64,000 nt of DNA. Source: Stentor coeruleus. Lineage: Eukaryota > Ciliophora > Heterotrichea > Heterotrichida > Stentoridae. The notes under the pieces were generated by a model that saw only the letters and a program-made list of their open reading frames with translations, was not told the origin of the DNA and searched no databases. Numbering within the stretch: the stretch's first letter is position 1; the number at the start of each line of letters is the position of its first letter. Positions 11,596 through 22,188 of the stretch are shown in pieces. Where the stretch lies: NCBI GenBank assembly GCA_001970955.1, contig MPUH01000004.1, forward strand, positions 62,001-126,000, read 5' to 3'. The translations under genes were made by a program, and so were the position numbers.

Positions 11596-11737
11596 TTTAG
11601 TATAATTACAAAAACTTTATGTGAATTGAGTTTTAATATGATCTGATATATTAAGATAAGATTTGGAGGATTAGTGAATGCTTTGTAGATATTTTTTAAG
11701 AAAAATTAAAGTTTATACTCAGAAAATATAAAAATCA

Positions 11738-11955
11738 TTTAATAGAGAAGAGGATATATCCTTATATAAAGTTCTAATTCTTTTTTAATTTCCCATTTCC
11801 ATCGTTGTAAAGCCTTTGAAAAACAACTCGATAAAGACTATACTCATCTACTAAAATCTGTATGTATTGGAATTCTGGAAAAGTTTCATCACTAAATATT
11901 TTTGAGCTTTATGCTCCTAAATTGAGAACTGCGACTAGGAGCTTTAATTAAAATT
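11738..11955. repeat. Repeat block X, copy 2
   Basis: Second copy of block X, same position relative to the NBR1 relic as copy 1. One A fewer in the ATCTACTAAAAATC run shifts its minus-strand frame. Confidence 0.7.
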
Positions 11956-12049
11956 TTTACTTTATTTGGTCCTTTACCTTTACATTATTTGAAATCTGGA
12001 CTACAATGCAAAGCCTTTTCTTAATTTTCATTCAAAATATAAACTTAAT

Positions 12050-12485
12050 TAATAAACATAAAAAAGAAGGTAGAATTGCATTTAACTTAAGTATTAACAA
12101 AAGGTAAACAACTTTTAAAAAATATTTAAGACTTAAAACTAAGTATCCAGAGGTATTTTGCTATGAAGTAATATATATAATATATATACTATGCCAAACC
12201 AGGAAGCACCCATAATATTTTTGAACTAAATATCCAGCTTGCTACGAACATCATAACTTCAAAGCATGCCTAAAGCAAGCTGGGTTCTTAAGAAAATTGG
12301 TGAACACAAGACTTGCCTCCATCATCTTAACACTAAAGAAAAGAAGCAACAAGGATTTCCTTAGCCAAGTAAAGAGTCACATACCCAGCGACAACGAGTG
12401 GTTCAGTATACCGAATCTGCCTAAATAAAGTGATCGTAGGCCTAACAAACCTTGATTAGGCACAGTTTAAACCATATTACCCAAA
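12050..12485. repeat. Repeat block Y, copy 2
   Basis: Second copy of block Y, including AAGTATCCAGAGGTATTTTG and the final stretch encoding SDNEWFSI. A short TA-rich insertion (ATATATAATATATA) sits near 12172-12186. It ends about 50 bp before the 3' flank of RING-CH copy 3. Confidence 0.7.
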
Positions 12486-12537
12486 TACTAAACTACTCGC
12501 TAAATCATAAAAAATTATAATTTGTCCTTAAAATACT

Positions 12538-13053
12538 CTAATTTACTCTTTCACAAACTTGAAAATCTTCATCTGAATATTTGATTTGAATATATCTGTA
12601 AAAAAAGTATATGCAAATGCTATATAAAAATATAGGACTTAATGTCAAAATTAAAATAATAAATCCTATAAATTTGAATTTGAATGTTTTAGAAGGGTTT
12701 ATAATAAAAGTAAAAGCAATAATAAGGCTAGTTAGTATTCCCATAATTCCTAAGATAATATGAATAAGCACGCTTCGGTTTTCAACTTTAAATAATTTTC
12801 TACACTTTAGCCCTGATTTTACTTTGATTTTATATTTTTCCATACAAATTTCACAGATTGGTGTTGTAAGTGCTGGGCATTTGATAAGAATCCAGATTTT
12901 TAAGCATTCTTCATGAGCGAATTTACTCGTTCCAGAACAGGAGCAAGGGCTTATAAGGTTGCTTGGATTTGAATTAAGGCATATTCTACAGATATTAGTC
13001 ATATCTGAAGTTATAAGATTTTTTGATTCTATAATAGTAGTTTTCTGATCCAT
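12538..13053 (-). CDS. RING-CH (MARCH-like) membrane E3 ligase, copy 3
   Basis: 171 residues. The C4HC3 finger is intact and two hydrophobic segments follow. The start differs: the block MANN present in the other three tandem copies is lost because the upstream codons changed, so translation begins at MDQKTTIIESKN. The second membrane segment is the most diverged (FKFKFIGFIILILTLSPIFLY). The tail ends CERVN as in copy 2 (same one-base loss), so copies 2 and 3 probably share a more recent ancestor. Confidence 0.9.
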   Translation of the reverse strand: MDQKTTIIESKNLITSDMTNICRICLNSNPSNLISPCSCSGTSKFAHEECLKIWILIKCPALTTPICEICMEKYKIKVKSGLKCRKLFKVENRSVLIHIILGIMGILTSLIIAFTFIINPSKTFKFKFIGFIILILTLSPIFLYSICIYFFYRYIQIKYSDEDFQVCERVN

Positions 13054-13239
13054 ATTATAAATCGCTTATGTATTTTCCTTTTCATATTTAATTTCATACA
13101 TAATAATATATACTTTAAGTTCAGACTTTCCTATACATAATTCTTTAAATATTAATTTTTCATTGATAAAAACTCATTTTTATTCAAAGACTATATTGCT
13201 TATCAAACTGGAAAACTTTTGTTGTAAGATTGTGCTGAA

Positions 13240-13440
13240 TGCTAAGAAATAGTTTATTAAGATGAGCATATGTTGGGCTGATAATAATTTTAAAAGATTT
13301 AGATTTTAACAAGAATGAAATTTATAACAATGCTAACAAAAATGAAATTATATAAGAATATAATATGAATATATATTTCGCTAATTCACAAATTCATTCA
13401 CTATATGAATGCATCTCAATTAAATTAGTATCAATTCATT
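13240..13440. repeat. Repeat block Z, copy 1
   Basis: AT-rich sequence after the RING-CH 5' flank, matching about 15720-15915 (phrases TTAAAAGATTTAGATTTTAA / TTTAAAAGATTTGAATTTAA and ATATTTCGCTAATTCA). In these two units Z then Y follow the RING-CH 5' flank, whereas in the first two units NBR1-derived sequence follows it. It probably shows the arrangement before the NBR1-joining duplication. Confidence 0.6.
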
Positions 13441-13690
13441 GTACAAAACCAGAAAACACGCATAACACTTTAGAACTAAATGCTTAGTTTGTTACAAACA
13501 CCATAAAAACTTCAAAACATGCCTAAAGCAACTTGGATTCTTCAAGAAAAATAAAGTGAACACAAGGCCTGCTTCCATCATCTTGACACTAAAAAAAAGA
13601 AACAAAAAGACCTCCTCAGCCAAGTAAAGAGTCATATATAATCAGCGAAAACAATTTGTTCAATATATTGAATCTGCCTAAAGAAAAAGG
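13435..13690. repeat. Repeat block Y, copy 3
   Basis: Third copy, starting near CATTGTACAAAACCAG. More decayed than copies 1 and 2: the region encoding DNEWF now reads AAAACAATTTGTTC. The sequence after it (13740-13890) matches 16200-16390. Confidence 0.7.
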
Positions 13691-13950
13691 TCATATGATT
13701 TTAAAACCTAGATCAAACAAGGCTACATCCCAATAACCTAACTACTCTCTGCATTTAAAACTCTAAAACCTTTAATTGAATTCATAAAATATTTATTTAA
13801 TACATTAAAACCTGAAATCAAGTATATTATAGCAATAGCTAACACCCTAATTAGTTTGGAATTCTTAAATGTATTTCTTGGAATTAGATATTTAATTCAA
13901 ATGCTAGTCTAGGTCAATTAATTTTAATTATGCAAGAAGTTTTTTATTTC

Positions 13951-14640
13951 CCAATTGTTGAGATAAGGTATAAATGCACAGCTTGCCATGATTTTGATTT
14001 ATGCGAAACTGTGAATAAAAATGTAATCATTCTCATCCACTTATAAAAATCAAAGTGCTGATAAACCTTAAAACAAATTCTTTCTGAGAATCCTTGCGCT
14101 ATGTCAGGATAGTTATCTTTTGTACATGGAAACAAAGGGATGGTAAATCATATTAAAGAGTTTATGAAAGGGCATTACAAAGATAGACAATTTATATATT
14201 TTTTATGAAATATAAAGTAAAAGTTTGTGCTCAGAAATTCCCTAATAACTTTACAGTTGTCCCTTGCGGGCTGATGAAACTTGTTTGGGAAATTAAAACA
14301 AAGATAAAATGATATGGCCAGAAAGGTCAAAATTGATAATAATTAAATGGATTTTTATATGTGAAAATGCTGTGCTAAGGAAAATGGAGCCTAGAGAAAA
14401 AGTTCTAGTTGAAGTTCAGACTAGACTACCTTATTCTGAAGGGATATGCAATGGGACTTGGAAAATTTATACTGGAAATAAATAATTTGGGAAAATCAAA
14501 GCTTATGTGAAATGTATGATTGATGAAAAAGTTAGGATATTTGTTAATATGAACTTTAGTATAGAAAAAGCAAAAGCTGCTTTGAATAGCGCAAATGTAG
14601 GACCTTGACCTTTGCGGTATCACAGATTCTCAATTTTTAG
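13951..14640 (+). pseudogene. Decayed NBR1 3' fragment, copy 3
   Basis: Starts CCAATTGTTGAGATAAGG within the ZZ-derived part and runs to the matching end (CAATTTTTAG). It shares with copy 2 the change AAAACAAATTCTTTCTGAGAA and with copy 1 the stretch GGGCAT-AC-AAAGATAG-CAATTTATATATTTTTTATG, so it is not a simple copy of either. Numerous shifts and stops. Confidence 0.88.
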
Positions 14641-14779
14641 TTTAGTATAATTATAAAAACTTTATGTGAATTGAGTTTTAATATAATCGGATAGTATTAT
14701 GATAAGATTTGGAGGATTAGTGAATGCTTTGTAGATATTTTTTAGGAAAAATTAAAGTTTATACTCAGAAAATATAAAA

Positions 14780-14985
14780 ATTGTTTAATAGAGAAGAGGA
14801 TATATCCTTATATAAAGTTCTAATTCTTTTTTAATTTCCCATTTCCATCGTTGTAAAGCCTTTGAGAAACAACGCGATAAAGACTATACTCATCTACTGC
14901 AAATCTGTATATATTAGAATTCTTAAAAAGTTTCATCACTAAATTTTTTTGAACTTTATGCCCTCAATTGAGAACTGCGACTACT
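14780..14985. repeat. Repeat block X, copy 3
   Basis: Third copy of block X. It ends at GAGAACTGCGACTA and then runs straight into the 3' flank of RING-CH copy 4 (CTCGCTTAAATCATAAACAATTATAA), without block Y. Its minus-strand frame reads KLFKNSNIYRFAVDEYSLYR. Confidence 0.7.
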
Positions 14986-15031
14986 CGCTTAAATCATAAA
15001 CAATTATAATTTATCCTTAAAATACTCTAAT

Positions 15032-15553
15032 TTACTTTTCACAAACTTGAAAATCTTCATCTGAATATCTGATTTCAATATTACTGTAAAAAGAGCATAT
15101 GCAAATGCTATATAAAAATATAGGACTTAATGTCAAAATTGCAATAAGAATTCCTATAGGCTTTAATTTGAGATTTTTAGTAACATTTATAGTAAAAGTA
15201 AAAGTAATAATAAGGCTGATTAGTATTCCTATAGTTCCTAAAATCATATGAATAAGCACATATCGATTTTCAACTTTAAATAATTTTCTACACTTTAGCC
15301 CTGATTTTACTTTGATTTTATATTTTTCCATGCAAATTTCACAGATTGGTGTTGTAAGTGCTGGGCATTTCATAAGAATCCAGGTTTTTAAGCATTCTTC
15401 ATGAGCGAATTTACTCGTTCCAGAACAGGAGCAAGGGCTTATAAGGTTGCTTGTATTTGAATTAAGGCATATTCTACAGATATTAGTCATATCTGAAGTT
15501 ATAAGATTTTTTGATTCTGAAGTAATAATTTTCTGATCCATATTATTAGCCAC
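15032..15553 (-). CDS. RING-CH (MARCH-like) membrane E3 ligase, copy 4
   Basis: 173 residues with an intact C4HC3 finger and two membrane segments. One change near the finger is P34S-type (NSNTSNLISPC instead of NSNPSNLISPC). The tail is cut even shorter (FQVCEK) because two bases are missing relative to copy 1 in the CTCCTTTC run. Otherwise nearly the same as copy 2. Start chosen at MANNMDQK, which aligns with copies 1 and 2. Confidence 0.9.
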   Translation of the reverse strand: MANNMDQKIITSESKNLITSDMTNICRICLNSNTSNLISPCSCSGTSKFAHEECLKTWILMKCPALTTPICEICMEKYKIKVKSGLKCRKLFKVENRYVLIHMILGTIGILISLIITFTFTINVTKNLKLKPIGILIAILTLSPIFLYSICICSFYSNIEIRYSDEDFQVCEK

Positions 15554-15719
15554 TTATCTATTTTCCTTTTTCATATTTAAATTTATGCATGATAGATTTT
15601 TTATACAGAAATTTCTTTAAATACTCATTTTCCATTGATCAAAATGAATTTATTTTCAAAGACTATATTGTTTATCAAACTAAAGATACTTTTAAGGGCT
15701 TTTGCTGTAAGATTGTGTT

Positions 15720-16390
15720 GAATGCTAAAAATAGTTTTTTAAGATGGAAATGTGCTGGGTTGATACTGATTTTAAAAGATTTGAATTTAATAAGAATATA
15801 AACTTATAAAAATGTTAACAAAAATGAAGTTATATAAGAATATAATGTATATTTCGCTAATTCATAAAATTCATTCACTATATAAATGTAATAATTGTAT
15901 TATTCTTAATTAAATTAATCTATTCATTGTACCAAGCCAGAAAATACGCATAGCACTTCTAGAACTAAATACCCAGTTTTCTACAAACACAATAAGAACT
16001 TCAAAATATGCCTAAAGCAAGTTGGATTCTTAAAGAAAAATAAAGTGAGCACAAGGTTTGCTTCCATTATCTTGATGCTAAAGAAAAGAAACAAAAGACC
16101 TCTTCAGCCAAGTAAAGAGTCACATAGCCTGCGATAACGAGTGGTTCAGTATACAGAATCTACCTAAATAAAGAGGTCATATGACTCTAAAACTTAGACT
16201 GGACAAGGTTACATCGCCGCTAACCTAACTATCTTCTACATTAAAAACTTTAAAAACTTGTATTAAATTCATAAATTATTTATTTAATATATTAGCAACC
16301 CGAAATTATTTTCCAAATATATTATAATAACAGTTAACACTCTAATTAGTTTGGAATTCTTAAATATATTTCTTGGAACTAGATATTTTT
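15720..16390. repeat. Blocks Z and Y (last copies) at the end of the duplicated region
   Basis: Block Z (about 15720-15910), block Y copy 4 (about 15910-16190, with CAGCCAAGTAAAGAGTCACAT and GATAACGAGTGGTTCAG) and a tail (16200-16390) that matches 13740-13890, including TAATTAGTTTGGAATTCTTAAAT. This marks the right edge of the segmental duplication. No intact frame. Confidence 0.7.
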
Positions 16391-16598
16391 TTTGTACATT
16401 ATTAGTATAATATTTTTTAATAACTTTTTTGTTAATAATTATTTAAATAAAGCATGTGGAAGAAGTGCTTAACTTATTGCAAATAGTGAATAATATTAAG
16501 TTCTCAGCTTGTTTTACCTAGTTTTTCTATGCACTGGGCCAAAAATAGTATAACAATGCTTTATAATATAATGGACTTTTGCTTATATTTATCTTAAT

Positions 16599-19115
16599 AT
16601 GAACGAACGTCTAAACATTTCCTCTGAAATGCCGAATATTAATTTCCCGAACTCCTGCATACAAAATTCTTCACACTTAGACGAGTATTCTATGAACTCA
16701 TTTTCTCTAATCCGGCCTGGTTCAGTAACAGTCACAGGTAAGCGAATTTCCTCTCAAAACCATCTCTCACCTTCAAGCTCAACCAAACTTAGCAAGTTTC
16801 CGATCCCAATCCAAACATTAAGCCGTATCAAAAACCAAAACAGCCAGGTGAAAAAAATCTTATTCAAAAAAGCTGTGAAAAACACCAATCCTACCTTGTA
16901 CACACCAAGAGGAAAAAACAAATCTAAACTTGATGAGGAACAAGATAAAGCTAAAGAAGAAACCCTAAACCGAATAAACTCATTTCCGAAATGTAAACAT
17001 AAAGAAGAAGTCAAATTAAATCAAGAGTTTTTTGTTAATAAATTGATAACAAAAAGCAAAGAGCATATCAAGAAAGAAAAAAACGTTAAAATTAAAGGGG
17101 AAAAGTTAGAAAGTCGAACAGTTAGAGATGAGAAGTTATTTAAAGAACAAAAAGAACAAAAAAAACCTAAAATAAATAGTAAAGGTTTGGGTATTAGGAT
17201 GGAATTAGAACTGGGCAATGGGAAAAAATATGAAAAAATTGATAAACTTGAAAGCAAATTGATAACTCCAAGGTCAAGAAAAGATCAAAAGTCTTTACCT
17301 AAAAGCACGAAAAATAAAAAGTCTAAAGAACTTAAAGATAACAAGGAAAAAAAAGAAAAAGAACAAATCGAAACAAGAACTCAAACTTCTAAAAAGCTTA
17401 ATATAGACTTTATAAGGCTTCTTAGGAAAAATCAATCAAAAAACAAGCTTTCGTCAAATGTTACTGAGTCCTCGACAATATCTTTTAACAAAAGGGCTTC
17501 AAAATGCTTTATAAAACCCCCAATTAAAGACAAAAGGAAAAAACTTCTCCTGAAAAAGCCTAAAAGACTTGAGTCTGAAACTAGAAAAGTCCCTGATTTC
17601 CAAAAATGCCGTAGACTCAAACGACTAAGCGATTTATCTAATTTCCCCCCACAGCATGACCCTAGCCCTGAACCAAGTATTAAAGCTCCATCTCCATACA
17701 TATACCCACATTTATCTAAAATTATTCAAATACAATCTTATGTTCGTGGCTGGCTTATAAGACGTAAACTACCCAAAAAACATATAACTATTGTGAAAAC
17801 TCCAGACCAGCTTCAAATTGATGAAGCAAAAATCATACAGAATTCTTCAATAAAATCATGGGACACATCACACGATATAACCTTCGAATTATTAGAAAAA
17901 CTAAAAAATACAGAAATCGCTGAAATTAAGGAGTTGATAAAAAACCATAGCGAAAACTCAGGGATTATTGAAATCATTACAAAAATAATAAGCGAAAGAT
18001 ATGAAAACATTGAGAAAATGATGCACAAGCATAATTGTGATAAAAACAGAATATCAGATGAAAAAAAGGATAAAAACAGTAATAAAAGGTTTGAATTAAG
18101 CCTTGATGCACTTTTTTTACAAGATTTATCTGATTTTCCTGATATAAAAGTTGACAATGATAAGTTTTTATCTATTCCATGCGAAAACGATATTATCGAC
18201 TGCACTGGTGATACAAATTTACTTCAGGATTTAAGTTATAATGGTATGATAACAGGGCAAATGTTTGAAGAAGGGCATAGTATTCTATTAGAAAATGATA
18301 TTAAAGACAAGGAAATTGGAAAAAAGACCATAAGAGAAATTAAAGCTGAGGATGTAAAAGAAACTGCTGAAGGGGTTATTAGAAAACTATTAGAAGAGGA
18401 ATTAGAAAAATATATGAAAAAAGAACCTGAAATATTGGAAGCTAATGATATATGTTTGGATAGGTTTTTAGATGAAGGAATTGAGTTTTTAGGTAAAAAA
18501 ATTGATAAGTTTTTAGCGGTAATACAAAAACCCTTAAGGAAAAACCCTTTAGAAATCTTAGCTAAAATCCAACAACAGCCCTATACATACAACCCACTTA
18601 ATTGGGTATTTACTGGCTACCCTCCAATTCTCCCTTTATCATTTTCTGAAGAGCTCAGCTATTTTTTCTCCTCCAACAACTCAAGTGAAACCAAACTTTT
18701 TTTCGATTGCTGCAACGAATTCCTCCAGCAATATCGCCCATTAAATACAAAAGGTGCCCCAATGCCTTGGCAAGCTCCTTTAAAACAAATTCGAAAACCC
18801 TCCCCAACACCTGAAAACCTAACAACAGACCTTAAACGTAAAATCTCACAAGCAAATTCTATCCATGCCGGAAGAATACCTGAAAACTTATCTTTTAGCA
18901 CAAGTACAAACGATAATGGAAAATTGCATAATCATAGAGAAGAAAAAATTGGCATACTTATAACACATGATATTAAAAACACTGAAGATCAGTGGGTAGA
19001 TTACCTTTTTGAAGAGACTCAGACAGTTTTGAATCTTGCAGATGGGATATTTTCTTTACTCATTGATGAGATTTTTAACTTGGGACAATTATTAGGGAAT
19101 GAGGTAACTATTTAA
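16599..19115 (+). CDS. Large Lys-rich protein with an IQ motif and DUF4378-like C terminus
   Basis: 838 residues. The first 330 residues are basic and low in hydrophobics (many KK, KE, SK), as in microtubule-associated proteins. An IQ motif, a calmodulin/EF-hand binding site, lies at about 374-393 (IIQIQSYVRGWLIRRKLP). The middle is acidic and helical (about 410-640). The last 50 residues, with DQWVDYLFEETQTVLNLAD followed by IFSLLIDEIFNL, resemble the DUF4378 tail found in plant and protist cytoskeletal proteins. I infer a basal-body or cortical microtubule role; no orthologue is named. The 3' end of this gene is repeated after the N at 19605 in a variant lacking the stop codon. Confidence 0.75.
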   Translation: MNERLNISSEMPNINFPNSCIQNSSHLDEYSMNSFSLIRPGSVTVTGKRISSQNHLSPSSSTKLSKFPIPIQTLSRIKNQNSQVKKILFKKAVKNTNPTLYTPRGKNKSKLDEEQDKAKEETLNRINSFPKCKHKEEVKLNQEFFVNKLITKSKEHIKKEKNVKIKGEKLESRTVRDEKLFKEQKEQKKPKINSKGLGIRMELELGNGKKYEKIDKLESKLITPRSRKDQKSLPKSTKNKKSKELKDNKEKKEKEQIETRTQTSKKLNIDFIRLLRKNQSKNKLSSNVTESSTISFNKRASKCFIKPPIKDKRKKLLLKKPKRLESETRKVPDFQKCRRLKRLSDLSNFPPQHDPSPEPSIKAPSPYIYPHLSKIIQIQSYVRGWLIRRKLPKKHITIVKTPDQLQIDEAKIIQNSSIKSWDTSHDITFELLEKLKNTEIAEIKELIKNHSENSGIIEIITKIISERYENIEKMMHKHNCDKNRISDEKKDKNSNKRFELSLDALFLQDLSDFPDIKVDNDKFLSIPCENDIIDCTGDTNLLQDLSYNGMITGQMFEEGHSILLENDIKDKEIGKKTIREIKAEDVKETAEGVIRKLLEEELEKYMKKEPEILEANDICLDRFLDEGIEFLGKKIDKFLAVIQKPLRKNPLEILAKIQQQPYTYNPLNWVFTGYPPILPLSFSEELSYFFSSNNSSETKLFFDCCNEFLQQYRPLNTKGAPMPWQAPLKQIRKPSPTPENLTTDLKRKISQANSIHAGRIPENLSFSTSTNDNGKLHNHREEKIGILITHDIKNTEDQWVDYLFEETQTVLNLADGIFSLLIDEIFNLGQLLGNEVTI

Positions 19116-19286
19116 TTAATAATGAAAATGCCTGTAGTAAATGCGTATTTTAGTTATGGGTTTGTATAGGAATTTTTTTGGTTATGGGATTATATAGGAA
19201 CTTTATTTGTTATGATTTTTTTTAAGTTGGAGAATGTGTTGGTATTTTTTATAAAATATTATAATGCAAGATGCTAAAAATCTTAA

Positions 19287-19426
19287 TCTATTGGAGGGAT
19301 AAATTATTAAGGTTAAGATGCATTTATTTTTGATGTTTACTTGAAAAACTAAGAAATCTATTGGAGGGATAAATTATTAAGGTTAAGATGCATTTATTTT
19401 TGATGTTTACTTGAAAAACTAAGAAA
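19287..19426. repeat. 70-bp perfect tandem duplication
   Basis: Two head-to-tail copies of a 70-bp unit (19287-19356 and 19357-19426) starting TCTATTGGAGGGATAAATTA. The second version of this locus after the N (near 19747) has a single copy, so the duplication is either a polymorphism or an assembly error. Confidence 0.9.
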
Positions 19427-19604
19427 TCTGATTTAAGAAATAGTTTTAATGTATAAAATGATATTCAAAGGATAGAATCGGTTTATTATCAGAGGTATCA
19501 AAAATAATTAGCTTTATTTTAGTTATTACATAACATAATAAGGTATATAAATAAAAGGTCAAAGATAAAAATAATTACAAATTCTAACAACCAGCTTTCT
19601 ATAA

Positions 19605-20000
19605 NGACAGTTTTGAATCTTGCAGATGGGATATTTTCTTTACTCATTGATGAGATTTTTAACTTGGGATTTTTATGAGTTTTTTTTAAGTTGGAGAATG
19701 TGTTGGTATTTTTTATAAAATATTATAATGCAAGATGCTAAAAATCTTAATCTATTGGAGGGATAAATTATTAAGGTTAAGATGCATTTATTTTTGATGT
19801 TTACTTGAAAAACTAAGAAATCTGATTTAAGAAATAGTTTTAATGTATAAAATGATATTCAAAGGATAGAATCGGTTTATTATCAGAGGTATCAAAAATA
19901 ATTAGCTTTATTTTAGTTATTACATAACATAATAAGGTATATAAATAAAAGGTCAAAGATAAAAATAATTACAAATTCTAACAACCAGCTTTCTATAATC
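19605..20000. other. Variant second copy of the IQ gene's 3' end and flank after a single-N join
   Basis: From 19606 the sequence repeats 19021-19085 (end of the IQ-gene coding region), then jumps over about 110 bp including the stop codon to the 3' flank matched near 19215, and continues to the same point as 19604 (AACCAGCTTTCTATAA at about 19986). It lacks the 70-bp duplication. So two versions of one locus are placed in series. Beyond 20000 the spacer to 20241 is A/T-rich and empty. Confidence 0.85.
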
Positions 20001-20241
20001 AGCATAATTATCTTCATAGTATATAAGACAATATTTCACAATAAATACATCAAAAAAAAAAATCAATTTCATCCTTTTAGTTTCCTAAACTATGTTCATC
20101 ATAAAATTCTTATATTATAACAATCATCATCTCCTATAATAAAATTTAAAACCTTTTATACAATACTAATCACAAATATCACCACTTCAATCTCAAAAAT
20201 ATCAAAGACTATTAAAAAAATGCTATTTCCTTAGGCTAATC

Positions 20242-20532
20242 TTAGTGAAAATAAGCGTCTGGATCTGCAGGAAGAGATACAGGTTCAAATGAGTCTGTAA
20301 GTTCATTATACCGAGGAATTGCTAGGATTTTCCATTTATGAAGCTCTTCATTAATCCTGTAATTCAATCGCATTTCTTTATTCCTAGTTGAACACTCATG
20401 AAAGTCTTGGAAATCTTCTCTGCACATAGCCCCTGGGTCATCTTCCCCTTTATAGCAATCAACAAATTTAAGCCAGAACGGAAAACATCTTTGCACCCCT
20501 CCGTCAAGACTCATGCCATGGAACATCGACAT
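20242..20532 (-). CDS. NDUFS5: NDUFS5-like complex I accessory subunit (twin CX9C)
   Basis: 96 residues with two CX9C motifs: CFPFWLKFVDC and CREDFQDFHEC. Spacing and the following basic stretch (STRNKEMR) match NDUFS5, the 15-kDa subunit on the intermembrane-space side of mitochondrial complex I, where the four cysteines form two disulfides after import through the Mia40 route. No cleavable presequence, as expected for this class. The length is normal for the family (about 100). Another twin-CX9C protein is the alternative, but the CREDFQDFHEC plus RxKxMR-like context favours NDUFS5. Confidence 0.75.
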   Translation of the reverse strand: MSMFHGMSLDGGVQRCFPFWLKFVDCYKGEDDPGAMCREDFQDFHECSTRNKEMRLNYRINEELHKWKILAIPRYNELTDSFEPVSLPADPDAYFH

Positions 20533-21915
20533 AATTTTTATATTTTACTTGTATATAAGTTCATTGAATTATAAGTATTTTGAAATAAGTTTATATTTGA
20601 ATTTGAATAATAAAATTAGCTTTTTAGAATACTTAAAAGCCTTTTTTTTATAATAATTTGAGTTTGAATATTAGGTTTTAAAATATCTTTTAATTTAGTA
20701 ATATTTTTTGCTTTAGTTTTTATGTGAAAAATATTTTTAGAGCTTTTTTTGTAGAGTAGGTTATGGAAAGTCCATATTGTGATTATTGAATTTTTTAGTT
20801 GTGTGGATAAGGATTTCAGATTTATTAATTTTGGTTTATGAAAAAAGATCATTATCATAGGATTTGGTTTTTTAAGTATTTTCTAATGTAAAATTAAGGT
20901 AAAATTTTATATTAACATCAAAAAGTAAAAATACAAAAATACAAAATGATATAGTTTTAGGCTATTAGTTTGTGATATAAAATAAAATTTATGATGAGAG
21001 TTTTATATATAAAATGAAATACTCAGAATGTGTTTACAATATTAGTATATAAGAAAATTTAAAATTCAACATTTTTATATATGACGTATTAAATATTGTG
21101 ATTACAAAAATAGTAATATAAGAAGGTGATTTAGTATATACTCGATATAATAATTATATGTATAAAGGGGTAATAAGACTTTATTTTATATTAAGTATTA
21201 TGAATTACCTAAGACTATAATATAAATATATACATTCAGAATGTAATTAGAATGAATTAAGATTCTAGAATTCATTAGTTTATTCTATCATAAAATTCTC
21301 TTATATCTTATATTTAAAGCACCACAGTAGATAATCTTATAAGTTTTACCTTATATTAAATGTTTCACAGTAGATACTCTTATAAATTACCCAACCAAGG
21401 ATTTATTTGTGTTGAATCATATAGCATTAAACTTTTTATAAAAACCAAATTTTGGGAACTAAAAAATTATATTAAAGCTTTCTTTACAAACTATTATTTT
21501 TTTAGGCTTTTCTCAGTTGAAAAAAAACATTCTAGACGGGAAAATTAAGCCTTCCCTAGACTTACGAATTTTTTTTCTCACACCCATGCTTATGGATTGT
21601 ATTTCCATTTTTGCATATAAATAATCCACACCTATCCAAATTCATCTATATTCTAAACAAAAACTAGCTTTTTATAGTTCATCATATCATAATTTTAGGT
21701 GCATTATGACTTTTTTTTGATGATGTCTTATTCTATGATACATTTTTATATAAAACATAATACAATATGTCATATCATAGCTTAACATGCAAATCTTACC
21801 TATATTTATAAAGAAAATCATTATGAAATCTTTTGAAAATAGGAAACTCTTATTTCTTTTCAGTCAAAAACTTTTATCTAATCTAATATTTTTTATTAAA
21901 GATATTAAATTAACA
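20533..21915. other. Long AT-rich spacer without a clear gene
   Basis: Nearly 1.4 kb. Two frames exist: 20858-20616 on the minus strand (80 residues, Lys/Ile-rich) and 21360-21548 on the plus strand (62 residues, with SVEKKHSRREN at its end). Both are close to what random AT-rich DNA gives and I do not call them. No repeats or RNA signatures seen. Confidence 0.5.
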
Positions 21916-22188
21916 TTATTTGACTAAGTTAGTTCTTCGAATTTTCATTCTATTCATTGATAAATTTAGATTCACTATTTGCCTATCGTTCTTTATAGGC
22001 ATATCTTCATTTTGTATCTTCGGCATGCATTTTGGTAGATCATATAAGCTGCCAGATATGGGTTGTAAAGGATCTCTTGTAACTCTTACAGGGCTTGGGA
22101 CTTGAAGTTTCATAAGAATATTTAAAACTTTTGGATGCATAGCTTTAGATGTGTATCGGCTCTCGTTTTTGTATGAAGTGAATTCCAT
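21916..22188 (-). CDS. Small hypothetical protein
   Basis: 90 residues with a non-random composition: Pro- and Arg-containing centre (VPSPVRVTRDPLQPISGSL), a short Cys-Met-Pro stretch and a basic C terminus (MNRMKIRRTNLVK). No membrane segment, no known motif. Codon choice and the G-richer right flank resemble real genes here. No family recognised; the proline-rich core with flanking charged ends would fit a small ciliary or cytoskeletal structural protein, but that is only a guess. Confidence 0.55.
   Translation of the reverse strand: MEFTSYKNESRYTSKAMHPKVLNILMKLQVPSPVRVTRDPLQPISGSLYDLPKCMPKIQNEDMPIKNDRQIVNLNLSMNRMKIRRTNLVK

Noticed and set aside
20616-20858. Minus-strand 80-residue Lys/Ile-rich frame upstream of the NDUFS5-like gene
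   Set aside because: Composition is what AT-rich DNA yields by chance; no motif, no support from flanks.
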